Source of the DNA: Pigmentiphaga kullae
GTDB taxonomy: Bacteria > Pseudomonadota > Gammaproteobacteria > Burkholderiales > Burkholderiaceae_B
Assembly: GCF_004216695.1 (NCBI RefSeq)
Contig: NZ_SGXC01000002.1
Location: 1,550,001 to 1,614,000, forward strand
Direction: 5' to 3'
Length of the DNA stretch: 64,000 bases
Positions 24,862 through 33,849 of the stretch are shown here, one piece after another; positions within the stretch are counted from its first letter, which is position 1, and each line of letters opens with the position of its first letter. The notes below the pieces were generated by a model. It searched no databases and was not told the DNA's origin. It saw only the letters and a list, made by a program, of their open reading frames with translations. Position numbers and translations under genes: made by a program.

Positions 24862-26037
24862 TCAGAACGCGAAGTCCCGCGTTGCCGGTCCCGTACCAAT
24901 GTCGACGGACGAGGACTTCACCGCGCCCGTCGACGTAGTGGCCTCTATCGCGTAGCGCCCCGCCGCGGTCGCGTCCGGGACCAGGGGAATGGGCAGCGTG
25001 GTCTGGTAGGTGCCGACCACCGGTGCGGCGGCGGGCAGGTTCATGCCATAGGCACCGGTCGTCATGCTGGCGAACGTGGAAGCCACTTCGAACTTCGCCC
25101 CGCCCGTCGTCTGCAAGGCGCGCAGCGACGCTTCGGCGCTCAACGGCGTCACGGTTCCCGACACGGTGTTGAAGGCCGACGGCGGCGGAGCGATGGGCGC
25201 CGTCGCCGTGGAGACCGTCGTGCTGGCTCCGGCCACCACCGGCACCGAACGGATGATGCCCACGCCGCGCGCGGCCGATGCCGGCGGCACCACCACGACG
25301 TCGACGTTGCCGGTCGTGCTGCTCTGCTCGATGGGAGACAGCGTGAACGCGCCTTCGCTGGTGGCCACGGTGCCCTTGACGACCTCGCCGCCGCGCTCGG
25401 CATAGACACGCGACCCGGCCGGGGCATAGCCGACCACCTTGCCGCTCACCACGATGGGGATCGCGGTCACCACGGGCTTCAGATTGAAGCCGCCGTTGCC
25501 GCGCGCGACGATGGACTTGCAGGCATCGAAGTCCAGCACCAGATCGGTCAGCGTATCCGGGGCGACGGTGAACGGCCGGATGATCTTGTAGCCGCTTTGC
25601 GAGGCGCTGGGCGTGGTCAGCGCGATCTCGTCCCCGCCGCCGCCGGTCTGCACCACGGCATTCGCATAGGGCTTGCCGGCATTGGCCTGCAATACCAGGC
25701 GGATCTGCTGATAGTCGCCTGCCGGCAGCGCCGACTTGCCCAAGGTGGCCATGGCGCCGTTGGTCAGCGACAGGAGATCGATGCGCCGGGCGGGCGTCAC
25801 CGGAATATCGACCCAGCCCGACCCGCTGTCGTCGACGTTCGGATTGCCGTTCACACGGATCTTACTGACGGTTACATAGACATGATCGAAGCCACAGGCG
25901 GGCGCATCGGTCATCGAGACTTGCAGCGTGCCCTGGGCGGGAGCGGACGAACCGTCGCCTCCCCCGCATGCCGCCAATCCCAGTGCTCCCGCACACCCCA
26001 GAGCCAGCATGCCATACGGAATTCTGTTGTTCGCCAC
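24862..26037 (-). CDS. DUF4382-containing lipoprotein
   Basis: A 391-residue exported lipoprotein with lipobox 'LGLAAC' followed by a GGGDGSS linker. Residues about 30-180 match DUF4382, with 'GTLQVSMTDAPACGFDHVYV' and 'LPAGDYQQIRLVLQANAG'; the rest is a beta-rich region that may be carbohydrate-binding-like. The start is GTG at 26037, chosen because AAAGGAGG lies 5 nt upstream. The much longer open frame upstream overlaps the ParB-domain gene in another frame and is not real. Function unknown; likely cell-surface or periplasmic. Confidence 0.82.
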   Translation of the reverse strand: MANNRIPYGMLALGCAGALGLAACGGGDGSSAPAQGTLQVSMTDAPACGFDHVYVTVSKIRVNGNPNVDDSGSGWVDIPVTPARRIDLLSLTNGAMATLGKSALPAGDYQQIRLVLQANAGKPYANAVVQTGGGGDEIALTTPSASQSGYKIIRPFTVAPDTLTDLVLDFDACKSIVARGNGGFNLKPVVTAIPIVVSGKVVGYAPAGSRVYAERGGEVVKGTVATSEGAFTLSPIEQSSTTGNVDVVVVPPASAARGVGIIRSVPVVAGASTTVSTATAPIAPPPSAFNTVSGTVTPLSAEASLRALQTTGGAKFEVASTFASMTTGAYGMNLPAAAPVVGTYQTTLPIPLVPDATAAGRYAIEATTSTGAVKSSSVDIGTGPATRDFAF

Positions 26038-26144
26038 GACGACCTCCTTTCGGTAAAGCGTGAACGCGGGGCGAGCATACGGCTGGTGATGTCGGAGGCG
26101 TGTAATCCATGTGTAAGCTCTGTAAGTCGGGCGGGAAACCGTTG

Positions 26145-27011
26145 TTACATACGGCTCTCGGCTTTCGGGCCGCGCGCCTCCTTCAGCGCCACGGTCAGGT
26201 TCGCCACCTTTCGCTTCAGGTCGGCATTCTCGGCCCTGAGCGCACGCACCAGGCCCTGCAGTTCGCCCACGTCGGTGCTCTCGGGCGGCAGATCGGCCGG
26301 CTCCTCGCCGCCTTCGCCCTGCGGCGCCTCTTCGGCCGGCCGGGCCCTGGCCTTCTTCTCGCGCACCTGGCGCGCGGCGCGCCGCAGTTCGTCCTTGCCG
26401 CCGGCAACGGCCACGACCTGCTCCTGGGCAGGCAGCGTGGCGACCGCCGCCGCCGCACTGATGGAAATGGTGCCCGACTTGACCGCCGCCACCAGCTCGG
26501 GCGCGGCCGCCTTCTGGATGCGCTCGATCTGGCCGACCGTCGCGGTGCTGAGCCGCGCGGCCCGGGCCACGGCCTCGCGCGTCGCCAGGGGGGGCCGGGC
26601 CGGTTCGGCGGCTGCGCCGCCCTGCGGCACGGGCGACGCCTCGGACGCGTCCGCGGAGGCCGCGGGAGCCGGCGCCTGCGCCGCCGTCCTGGCCTGCAGG
26701 ATGTCCTTCTTGCGCAAGGCCAGCACGCCCCGCTGGTAGTCGGAAATGCTGCGCCGGCCCAGGTGGTTGTCTATCATCCAGAGCCGCACGTCGTCCATCG
26801 ACTGGAAGGCCGTGTTCTGCACGGTGCGGAACTCGATGCCGTGCTTCCTGCATATGCCGTAGCGGTTGTGGCCGTCGACCAGCACGTTGCCCCACAGCAC
26901 CAGCGCATCGCGGCAGCCTTCGGCCAGCAGGCTGCCCTCCAGCGCGGCGTACTCGTCTTCGCTCAGCGGGTCGATGTAGGCCCGCAGTTCTTCGTTGATT
27001 TCTATGTCCAT
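26145..27011 (-). CDS. ParB-like nuclease-domain protein (orphan)
   Basis: A 288-residue protein. The N-terminal 100 residues carry a ParB/Spo0J-type domain with 'LVLWGNVLVDGHNRYGICRK'. A variable Ala/Pro linker follows, then an HTH-like segment ('ATREAVARAARLSTATVGQI'), and the C-terminus has a heptad-like coiled coil ('LVRALRAENADLKRKVANLT'). No parA, plasmid or phage gene is nearby, so chromosome partitioning is unlikely; a DNA-binding regulator is more likely. ATG at 27011 has AAGG upstream; an ATG at 27023 is possible but lacks one. Confidence 0.75.
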   Translation of the reverse strand: MDIEINEELRAYIDPLSEDEYAALEGSLLAEGCRDALVLWGNVLVDGHNRYGICRKHGIEFRTVQNTAFQSMDDVRLWMIDNHLGRRSISDYQRGVLALRKKDILQARTAAQAPAPAASADASEASPVPQGGAAAEPARPPLATREAVARAARLSTATVGQIERIQKAAAPELVAAVKSGTISISAAAAVATLPAQEQVVAVAGGKDELRRAARQVREKKARARPAEEAPQGEGGEEPADLPPESTDVGELQGLVRALRAENADLKRKVANLTVALKEARGPKAESRM

Positions 27012-27078
27012 GCAAACCTTCATTGCGGATCGGCCGGGAGTGTAATCGACCCGGTGGCGCGCGGCCGTCCCGGACGCA

Positions 27079-28110
27079 TCACGCGCTTTCGCGCGCCGCG
27101 ATGCGAAAGCCGATCTCCACGACCGCTTTCGCCGGCCGCTGCCCGTTGGCCCGGGCCGCTATCATCTCCGCCGCCTTGGCCCCGATCGCGGCGCCGTCCA
27201 CGTGCACCGACGTGATGGAGGGCGACATCGATGCGGCGAAGTCCATGTCGCCGAAGCCGATGACCGCCAACTGGCCCGGCACGGCCAGCCCCTGGGCCAT
27301 GGCTTCGGTGATCACGCCCGCGGCCATGAGGTCGGAGGTGCAGAAGACGCCATCGACGTCTCTGCCGGTGCGCTGGAGCGCGCGCAGGCCCTCGCGTCCC
27401 TGCGCATGCGTGGTGGGCGCCGGAAGATGGAGCACCACCGGCTCGGGCAGGCCCAGCTCGATGGCCGTGCGCACGTAGCTGTCCGCGCGCAGCCGCGCCC
27501 GCTCATCGTCCCCGCTCAGCACCGCCTGGCGGGTCTTGCCGGCCTCGAACAGATAACGGCTGACGGCCGCCCCGATCTCCTGGTGCGAGACGCTCAGCAG
27601 CATGTCGATGGGCGTGGCCGTGGTGTCCCAGGTCTCGACGATGGGGATGCCGGAAGCCTGGAGCAACTGGCGTCCCTGGGGCGAATGCATCACGCCGGTC
27701 AGCACGAGGCCATCGGGTCGACGGCCGATGATGGCCCGCAGCAATGCATCCTCGCGCGGCATGTCGTAGCCGCTCTGCCCCACCATGAGCTGGTAGCCCT
27801 TGGCGCCGAGCGACTCGGTCAAGGCCGTCAGCATGCCCGCGAACAGCGACCCCGCCACCGACGGCACGAGCACCATCACCAGATGGCTGCGCGACAGGCG
27901 CAGCGCGCCCGCCATCAGGTTGGGCACATAGCCCAGCGCGTCGATCGCGGCATGGACCCGCTCCAGCGTGGCGGGGGAAACCTGTTGCGGAGTATTGATG
28001 ACGCGCGAGACCGTGATCATCGAGACACCGGCGGCCTTCGCCACCTCGCGCACGGTCACACGCCCCCGCGGGGCAGGGGCAACGGCAGGTTTACGGGAAG
28101 ACGCGGACAT
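27079..28110 (-). CDS. LacI/GntR-type transcriptional repressor of the glucarate locus
   Basis: A 343-residue regulator with a LacI-type HTH ('VTVREVAKAAGVSMITVSRV', hinge 'INTPQQVSPATLERV') and a periplasmic-binding-like sugar/acid sensor domain. A 17-residue Ala/Pro/Arg-rich tail precedes the HTH. It is divergent from the Bug-gudD unit; two palindromes in the intergenic region are its likely operators. Glucarate, galactarate or a breakdown product would be the expected inducer, an inference from gene context. Confidence 0.9.
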   Translation of the reverse strand: MSASSRKPAVAPAPRGRVTVREVAKAAGVSMITVSRVINTPQQVSPATLERVHAAIDALGYVPNLMAGALRLSRSHLVMVLVPSVAGSLFAGMLTALTESLGAKGYQLMVGQSGYDMPREDALLRAIIGRRPDGLVLTGVMHSPQGRQLLQASGIPIVETWDTTATPIDMLLSVSHQEIGAAVSRYLFEAGKTRQAVLSGDDERARLRADSYVRTAIELGLPEPVVLHLPAPTTHAQGREGLRALQRTGRDVDGVFCTSDLMAAGVITEAMAQGLAVPGQLAVIGFGDMDFAASMSPSITSVHVDGAAIGAKAAEMIAARANGQRPAKAVVEIGFRIAARESA

Positions 28111-28253
28111 CGGCGGGATAAAAATACGAGCGATTCGAATGACACATGAGACAGAAGGCTAACCCGGCGCGCAAGCGGCAAGAGGCCCGGGCGGCCTGGG
28201 TTTCCCCCTATGGCGCGCGCCCGGCCTCGGGCCATACATTTCGCACATCCGGA

Positions 28254-28267
28254 TGTTAACGTTAACA
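28254..28267. promoter_or_regulatory. LacI-family operator O1
   Basis: Perfect 14-bp palindrome TGTTAACGTTAACA with a central CG, typical of LacI-family operators. Its centre is 42 bp from that of the second copy at 28296-28309, equal to four turns of B-DNA. Confidence 0.8.
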
Positions 28268-28295
28268 AACGATGATTAATGCTGATATCCGCGAT

Positions 28296-28309
28296 TGTTA
28301 ACGTTAACA
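28296..28309. promoter_or_regulatory. LacI-family operator O2
   Basis: Second perfect copy of TGTTAACGTTAACA, 24 nt before the Bug gene ATG and so close to its promoter and leader. Together with O1 it suggests cooperative or looped binding. Confidence 0.8.
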
Positions 28310-28332
28310 TTATTAAAAAATACGGAGGCGAC

Positions 28333-29304
28333 ATGAACGGCAAGACACGCGGATGGATAGTTGGAACGGCCTTGCTGGCGGCGGTCGGCACCGCCCACGC
28401 CTGGCCCGACAAGCCGGTGACGATGGTGGTCCCCTTCCCGCCTGGCGGAGCGACGGACTCGGTGGCGCGCGCCGTCGCCAACAAGCTGCAGGAGCGGCTC
28501 AAGCAATCCTTCGTCATCGAGAACAAGGCCGGCGCCACCGGCACGATAGGCGCCGCGCAGGTGGCCCGTGCTGCGCCCGACGGCTACACCCTCATGGTGA
28601 CCTCGCTCGCGCCGCTGGTGGTCGCCGAGCATCTGATGAAAGGCCTGCCCTACTCCCCGGCGAAGGACTTCACCTATCTCACCGTCGCCGTCCAGGCGCC
28701 CAACGTGCTGGTGGTCAGCCCGTCGCTGGCGCCCAGGATCAACAATGTCCAGGACGTCCTCGCGCTGCTCAAGTCCAGGCCGGGTGGCGTCAGCTTCGCC
28801 ACCTCGGGCGCGGGTTCGTCCGACCACCTGACCGCGGAACTGTTCTGGCAGAAAACGGGCACCAAGGGGCTGCACGTCCCCTACAAGGGCGGCGCGCCCG
28901 CCATCGCCGATCTGCTGGGCAACCAGGTCGACATGTCGTTCCAGAACGTCAATGCCGTGCTGCCCCACATCAAGGCGGGCAAGCTCAAGGCCATCGCCGT
29001 CACGGGCAACAGGCGCTCGCCGGTGCTGCCCGAGATCCCGACCTTCGCCGAGGCCGACGTGCCTGGCCTGGTGGTCTATTCCTGGCAGGCCGTCGTCGCC
29101 CCCAGGGGATTGCCGACCGACGTGCGCGACCGGATTTCCGCCGATTTGACGGGCGCCATCAAGGATCCTGCGGTCAGCAAACCCTTCACCGACGTCGGTC
29201 TCGAACTCGTGGCCAACTCGCCCGAGGAATTCGCACGCTTCCAGCAGCAGGAAAGCGCCCGCTGGAAGGAGGTGATCGAAGCGGGAAACATCTCGATCCA
29301 GTAA
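28333..29304 (+). CDS. Bug family binding protein of the glucarate locus
   Basis: A 323-residue exported protein with signal peptide ending 'GTAHAW'. Bug landmarks are present: '[19 protein letters not shown]', '[19 protein letters not shown]', '[20 protein letters not shown]' and '[10 protein letters not shown]'. GGAGG precedes the ATG at 28333; an in-frame ATG at 28279 lies between the operators and is rejected. It is followed 37 nt later by glucarate dehydratase, so D-glucarate or a similar aldarate is the likely ligand. No TctAB genes are adjacent. Confidence 0.9.
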   Translation: MNGKTRGWIVGTALLAAVGTAHAWPDKPVTMVVPFPPGGATDSVARAVANKLQERLKQSFVIENKAGATGTIGAAQVARAAPDGYTLMVTSLAPLVVAEHLMKGLPYSPAKDFTYLTVAVQAPNVLVVSPSLAPRINNVQDVLALLKSRPGGVSFATSGAGSSDHLTAELFWQKTGTKGLHVPYKGGAPAIADLLGNQVDMSFQNVNAVLPHIKAGKLKAIAVTGNRRSPVLPEIPTFAEADVPGLVVYSWQAVVAPRGLPTDVRDRISADLTGAIKDPAVSKPFTDVGLELVANSPEEFARFQQQESARWKEVIEAGNISIQ

Positions 29305-29341
29305 TGCAACCCTTGAACGCCCCAGCGGACCAGAAACGACC

Positions 29342-30691
29342 ATGCATCATTCTTCCCAGGCAGCCGGACGCACGCCCGCCATCACCCGGATGCGCGTGAT
29401 CCCCGTCGCCGGCCGCGACTCCATGCTGCTCAACCTGAGCGGCGCCCATGCGCCCTACTTCACCCGCAACCTGGTCATCCTGACCGACAGCGCCGGCCAT
29501 ACCGGCGTGGGCGAAGTCCCCGGCGGCGAACACATCCGCGCGACGCTGGAAGACGCACGCGGTTTCATCGAGGGCAGTTCCATCGGCCGCTACACCCACA
29601 CCCTCAACCAGATGAGAAACGCGTTCGCCGGACGCGACAGCGCGGGGCGCGGGCAGCAGACGTTCGACCTGCGCGTTGCGATCCATGCCGTGACGGCCGT
29701 CGAGTCGGCCCTGCTCGACCTGCTGGGCCAGCACCTGGACGTGCCCGTCGCCGCGCTGCTGGGCGAAGGCATACAACGCACCTCGGTGCAGATGCTGGGC
29801 TATCTGTTCTACGTGGGCGACCGGACGCAAACCCCGCTGCCGTACGACAGCGCGCCGCATGCCCAGGACGATTGGCTGCGCCTGCGGCATGAAAAAGCGC
29901 TCACGCCCGAGGCCATCGTCAGGCTGGCCGAAGCCGCATACCGGCGCTATGGTTTCGAGGACTTCAAGCTCAAGGGCGGCGCGCTGCGCGGCGAGGAAGA
30001 GATCGAGGCCATCCGCGCCCTGCACGAACGCTTTCCCCGGGCGCGCATCACCCTCGACCCCAACGGCGGCTGGCCGCTGCGCGACGCCATCCGCCTGTGC
30101 CGCGACATGCACGGCGTGATGGCCTATGCGGAAGACCCCTGCGGCGCCGAAGGCGTCTACTCGGGCCGCGAGACCATGGCCGAATTCCGCCGGGCGACCG
30201 GACTGCCGACCGCCACCAACATGGTCGCCACCGACTGGCGGGAAATGGCGCACGCCCTGTCGCTGCAATCGGTCGACATCCCCCTTGCCGATCCGCACTT
30301 CTGGACCCTGCAGGGCTCGGTGCGCGTCGCCCAGACCTGCCAGGCGTTCGGCCTGACCTGGGGCTCGCACTCCAACAACCATTTCGACGTATCGCTGGCG
30401 ATGTTCACCCACGTCGGCGCGGCCGCGCCAGGCCGGGTGACCGCGCTCGACACGCACTGGATCTGGCAGGACGGCCAGAACCTGACGCGCAATCCGCTGC
30501 AGATCCGCAATGGCCACGTCGAACTGCCCCAGGCCCCGGGACTGGGCATCGAGCTGGACATGGAGGCGGTCGAGCGGGCGCACCAACTCTACAAGCAGCA
30601 CGGCCTGGGCGCTCGCGACGATGCCATGGCCATGCAATACCTGATGCCTGGCTGGAGGTTCGACAACAAGAAGCCCTGCCTGGTCCGCTGA
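29342..30691 (+). CDS. gudD: Glucarate dehydratase
   Basis: Enolase-superfamily enzyme that dehydrates D-glucarate (and often L-idarate) to 5-keto-4-deoxyglucarate. At 449 residues it is full length. The acid/base Lys pair is K209/K211 in 'FKLKGG', the metal Asp is in 'TLDPNGGW', a further ligand region is 'AYAEDPCG', 'ATNMVATDW' follows, and the catalytic His is in 'GSHSNNHFD'. It is cotranscribed with the Bug gene under the LacI-type regulator. Enzymes for the later steps are not in the window. Confidence 0.92.
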   Translation: MHHSSQAAGRTPAITRMRVIPVAGRDSMLLNLSGAHAPYFTRNLVILTDSAGHTGVGEVPGGEHIRATLEDARGFIEGSSIGRYTHTLNQMRNAFAGRDSAGRGQQTFDLRVAIHAVTAVESALLDLLGQHLDVPVAALLGEGIQRTSVQMLGYLFYVGDRTQTPLPYDSAPHAQDDWLRLRHEKALTPEAIVRLAEAAYRRYGFEDFKLKGGALRGEEEIEAIRALHERFPRARITLDPNGGWPLRDAIRLCRDMHGVMAYAEDPCGAEGVYSGRETMAEFRRATGLPTATNMVATDWREMAHALSLQSVDIPLADPHFWTLQGSVRVAQTCQAFGLTWGSHSNNHFDVSLAMFTHVGAAAPGRVTALDTHWIWQDGQNLTRNPLQIRNGHVELPQAPGLGIELDMEAVERAHQLYKQHGLGARDDAMAMQYLMPGWRFDNKKPCLVR

Positions 30692-30751
30692 AAAAGGCCG
30701 CGGGCGCGGCCAACCATTCGACTTGCATAAGAACACCGAGGAGACAGCAGG

Positions 30752-33097
30752 ATGAGCACAGCATCGAGACATGCAGGAAAACTGCTGCCGGCATTCATCG
30801 CCGCGGCCCTTCTGGCCGGCTGTGGCGGGAGCGACGACGGCGGCGGCGCAGGCGCCGTGCCCCCGGATCCGCCGGGCGCCACGGTATCGTTCCGGACCGC
30901 GGGCCTGGTGCAAGGCCTTCCCCATCAGGAAACCGACTCCGGCGGCAAGCAGACCGTCCATGTCACCGTCCTGACGCAGGCGGGCCTGAAGACGCTGTCC
31001 ACCGCGCCCGGCACGCCGGAACGCGCGGCGGCGATCAAGGACGGGCTCGTACCGGGCAATCTCGTGGACTGGCTCGCATCCCCGGCCGGCACCGTCATCG
31101 TGCCCGAGGATGGTTCGCCGGCCTTCAACGTGATTCTGTCCAAGGGCTCGTCATCCGCTGCCCAGTTCAACCTGCAGAAATACGGTGCGGCGGTCACCCG
31201 CAACGATGGCGCGCCGGGACCCATGGTGGCCGCCGGATGGATCTATGGCAAGACCGGTTCGACCATTACCGTCGGCGACGGCACGATAGTCACCGCGGAC
31301 CAGGCGGGCCGGGCATATGCCACGCCGATCAAGCGCTACGAGGAAACCTACGCCGTTGCCCCTTATGCCAGGGTGTTCAACGTGAACACTGACGACTACG
31401 CCAAGAGCGAGACGTCCACATTCGACGCCATCCCCGTCACCGACAACTACCACTATGGGACCACTTCCCGCCAGGCCGCGTATCTGCTGTTCGACAACAA
31501 TTACCTGAACGCGGATCGCGCCAAGGTCGTGGCGATCTGGTATTTCACTCCGCCCTCCAGATCCGACGGCAAACCCACCTGGGACGTTCCGACGCAAAGC
31601 CCCATGCTGGCGGACAAAGGCATCGATCCGGTTTCGAGCCTGCCCTACGTGGCCATCAACGCGACCTCGGTATCCTCCGCGCCCTACACGCGCAGCACCG
31701 AGCCGTTCGAGATGGTGAAGGACACCCTGTACTACGTCGGCGACAACGAGGTGGCCTCATACGTGCTGAAGGCCGACATGGGAACCGCGGACACGTCCGA
31801 CGACAAAGTCATCAAGATCGACGCGGGCTGGCCCAACAGCGGCTACCAATACTGGAAGAACATGGAGCTGGTGGGGATAGATCCCCGGTCGGTCACCGAC
31901 CTATGGCTCACGCATGGCCATGCCGACCACTACGGCACGGCCGTCGAGCAGCTCAAGATGATGGACAACGCCGGCAAGACCATGGACGTCTGGGCCTCGA
32001 AAGAGGACGTGGCCGGCGTCAAGAGCGACCTGCAAGGCAATGCGTGGGACATCCCCGGCGCCCTGCCCGAGTCGGAAACCATCCTGCGCGCCCGCACCGG
32101 CAAGTTCTACGACTACGACCGGTGGTACGACTTCGGCAACGTGAAGATCATGGTGATCTGGTCGCCCGGCCACACGCCGGGTTCCACCAACATGCTCTTT
32201 CGCGTGAAGAATCCTGCCGACGGCAAGTTCTATACCTTCGGCTATCACGGCGGGTATGGTTTCAACGGCCTGAACTCGCCGACCGCCGCCAACGGTTGGC
32301 GCCGCCTGTCCTTCCAGCACGGCTTCAGCTACCTGCAGAGCACGGTCGAGGTGGATTTCGTAGCGCCGCAGCATACCAACCAGTACCCCATCGTCGAGGT
32401 CTACCAGGCGCTCAAGGCCTATAACCGGGATCCGGCCAATGCCGCAAGGCCATTGACGATGATGGAGGCGATGACGTCCAAGGTCCACGATGCGCCGGTC
32501 GTGGGCGGCAGCAGGATCACGAGCGAATTCGCCAACCAGTTGGAGAAACGTCGCTCGGTGGCTTCGTACAAGGCCAGCGATGCAGCCAACCGCTCGTACA
32601 AAAGCATAGAGACCTCGGGCCCCTTCAAGCCCGGCCGGGAAGCAGGCCTGGCCAACGTCCGGGCGACGCTGCTGGACGAAGGAAGGATCGTCCAGGGTTT
32701 CGTCGGCGCCCAGAACAAGAACCCGTCGATTCCGCTGCTGGCCCAGGGCATCGTGATCCCGACCGACAGCTACGTGAACGACCCCGGCGGTTTCTACGTC
32801 CAGGTCGCGGTCGACGTGCAGGACAGCACATACAAGGGCTACATCCCCCAAGGCTACAGGCAGGCAAGCCCGGGCATGGGCACCGAGATCACGTATGACG
32901 GCGGTCCGGTCGAATCGGTGCATGCGGCCACGGGCACCTTTCATCCGCCCGAATATCTGCGCACCCAGCGCCTGAACAGCCTGGCCGAGGCCCAAGCCGT
33001 CCTGGCCAGGGTCGCCAAGGGCCGAACGGTCACCCTCTCGCTCACGCCGGCGAGCGAGATCGTCGTACCGGCCAACGTCGCCGATGCCTTCCGCTAA
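30752..33097 (+). CDS. Large metallo-beta-lactamase-fold lipoprotein
   Basis: A 781-residue exported lipoprotein with lipobox LAGC (Cys 24) and a Gly/Asp-rich linker. The first 330 residues resemble no domain I know. Then comes a metallo-hydrolase core with the zinc motif 'LTHGHADHYGTA' near residue 387, 'IKIDAGWPNSGYQYWKN' before it and 'WSPGHTPGSTNMLFRV' after it. The C-terminal 250 residues again are unassigned. Hydrolysis of an ester, lactone or lactam at the cell surface is possible, but the substrate is unknown. It follows gudD by 60 nt and overlaps the next gene by 14 nt. Confidence 0.8.
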   Translation: MSTASRHAGKLLPAFIAAALLAGCGGSDDGGGAGAVPPDPPGATVSFRTAGLVQGLPHQETDSGGKQTVHVTVLTQAGLKTLSTAPGTPERAAAIKDGLVPGNLVDWLASPAGTVIVPEDGSPAFNVILSKGSSSAAQFNLQKYGAAVTRNDGAPGPMVAAGWIYGKTGSTITVGDGTIVTADQAGRAYATPIKRYEETYAVAPYARVFNVNTDDYAKSETSTFDAIPVTDNYHYGTTSRQAAYLLFDNNYLNADRAKVVAIWYFTPPSRSDGKPTWDVPTQSPMLADKGIDPVSSLPYVAINATSVSSAPYTRSTEPFEMVKDTLYYVGDNEVASYVLKADMGTADTSDDKVIKIDAGWPNSGYQYWKNMELVGIDPRSVTDLWLTHGHADHYGTAVEQLKMMDNAGKTMDVWASKEDVAGVKSDLQGNAWDIPGALPESETILRARTGKFYDYDRWYDFGNVKIMVIWSPGHTPGSTNMLFRVKNPADGKFYTFGYHGGYGFNGLNSPTAANGWRRLSFQHGFSYLQSTVEVDFVAPQHTNQYPIVEVYQALKAYNRDPANAARPLTMMEAMTSKVHDAPVVGGSRITSEFANQLEKRRSVASYKASDAANRSYKSIETSGPFKPGREAGLANVRATLLDEGRIVQGFVGAQNKNPSIPLLAQGIVIPTDSYVNDPGGFYVQVAVDVQDSTYKGYIPQGYRQASPGMGTEITYDGGPVESVHAATGTFHPPEYLRTQRLNSLAEAQAVLARVAKGRTVTLSLTPASEIVVPANVADAFR

Positions 33098-33824
33098 GGC
33101 CGTTGTCGGGACAGGGGAACGGCCGCGAAAAAAGGCCGTGCCCTCGCGCATCACAGCGCGGCTGATCCTGGGCGGATGGGTTGCCGTAGTCGCCGGGGTG
33201 AGTCTTCCCGGCGCGCGGGCCGGCGACGATGCAGCGGCGGCATACGCAATGGCGCGCCATTACAGTGGCCTGACAGGCGCGGCGCTCGATCGACGGAAGT
33301 CCTTCGACTACATGCGCAAGGCCGCCGAGCTCGGGCACGGCCCCGCGCAGGTCGACCTTGCCTTCATTTACTACAACGGCAATGACCGCGTCGCCAAGGA
33401 TCTCGCCCAGGCCTTCCGCCTGTTCGGCAAGGCGGCGGCGGGCGGCTCGGCGATCGCGCAATGCATGCTGGGCGATTTCTACAAGAAAGGACTGGGGGGC
33501 GCTCCGCGCGACGACAAGGAGGCATTCAAATGGCATCGGCTGGCCGCCGCCAGGGATGACCGCTGCTCCCCCCGGTCGCAGTACGAGCTGTACCTGGCCT
33601 ATGCCGCGGGCCGGGGAGTCCCCAGGGATACGCGAACAGCCGTCGCCTGGCTGGAACGTGCGGCCCAGGCGGGCAACCCGGTGGCTCAGGCCAGGCTGGG
33701 ACGTGCCTACCTGGAAGGGGACGGCGTTCCCCTAAACCTTGAACAGGGCAAGGCGTGGCTGAAGAAATCGCGCGAAGGCGTCGCTCCCCACGACGATGAG
33801 GAGGAAGACGCGCACGACCATTAG
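33084..33824 (+). CDS. Sel1-repeat (TPR-like) protein
   Basis: A 246-residue protein with a basic N-terminus and one hydrophobic signal-like segment ('LILGGWVAVVAGVSLPGARA'), then about five Sel1 repeats ('SFDYMRKAAELGHGPAQVDL', 'AFRLFGKAAAGGSAIAQCML', 'AVAWLERAAQAGNPVAQARL'). It ends in an acidic Asp/Glu/His tail. Likely a periplasmic protein-interaction scaffold. The ATG at 33084 lies inside the preceding gene; a GTG at 33138 with AAAGG upstream is an alternative start. Confidence 0.8.
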   Translation: MPSAKAVVGTGERPRKKAVPSRITARLILGGWVAVVAGVSLPGARAGDDAAAAYAMARHYSGLTGAALDRRKSFDYMRKAAELGHGPAQVDLAFIYYNGNDRVAKDLAQAFRLFGKAAAGGSAIAQCMLGDFYKKGLGGAPRDDKEAFKWHRLAAARDDRCSPRSQYELYLAYAAGRGVPRDTRTAVAWLERAAQAGNPVAQARLGRAYLEGDGVPLNLEQGKAWLKKSREGVAPHDDEEEDAHDH

Positions 33825-33849
33825 GGCCTCTTGGGACCAGGACGCCAGG

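Noticed and set aside
26145-27011. Plasmid or prophage partition locus
   Set aside because: No parA, replication, integrase or phage gene is nearby; only a ParB-type domain is present.
24862-27015. A 717-residue fusion of the ParB region with the DUF4382 protein
   Set aside because: The part before 26037 is out of frame with the real ParB-domain gene; a GTG with AAAGGAGG at 26037 starts the DUF4382 lipoprotein.
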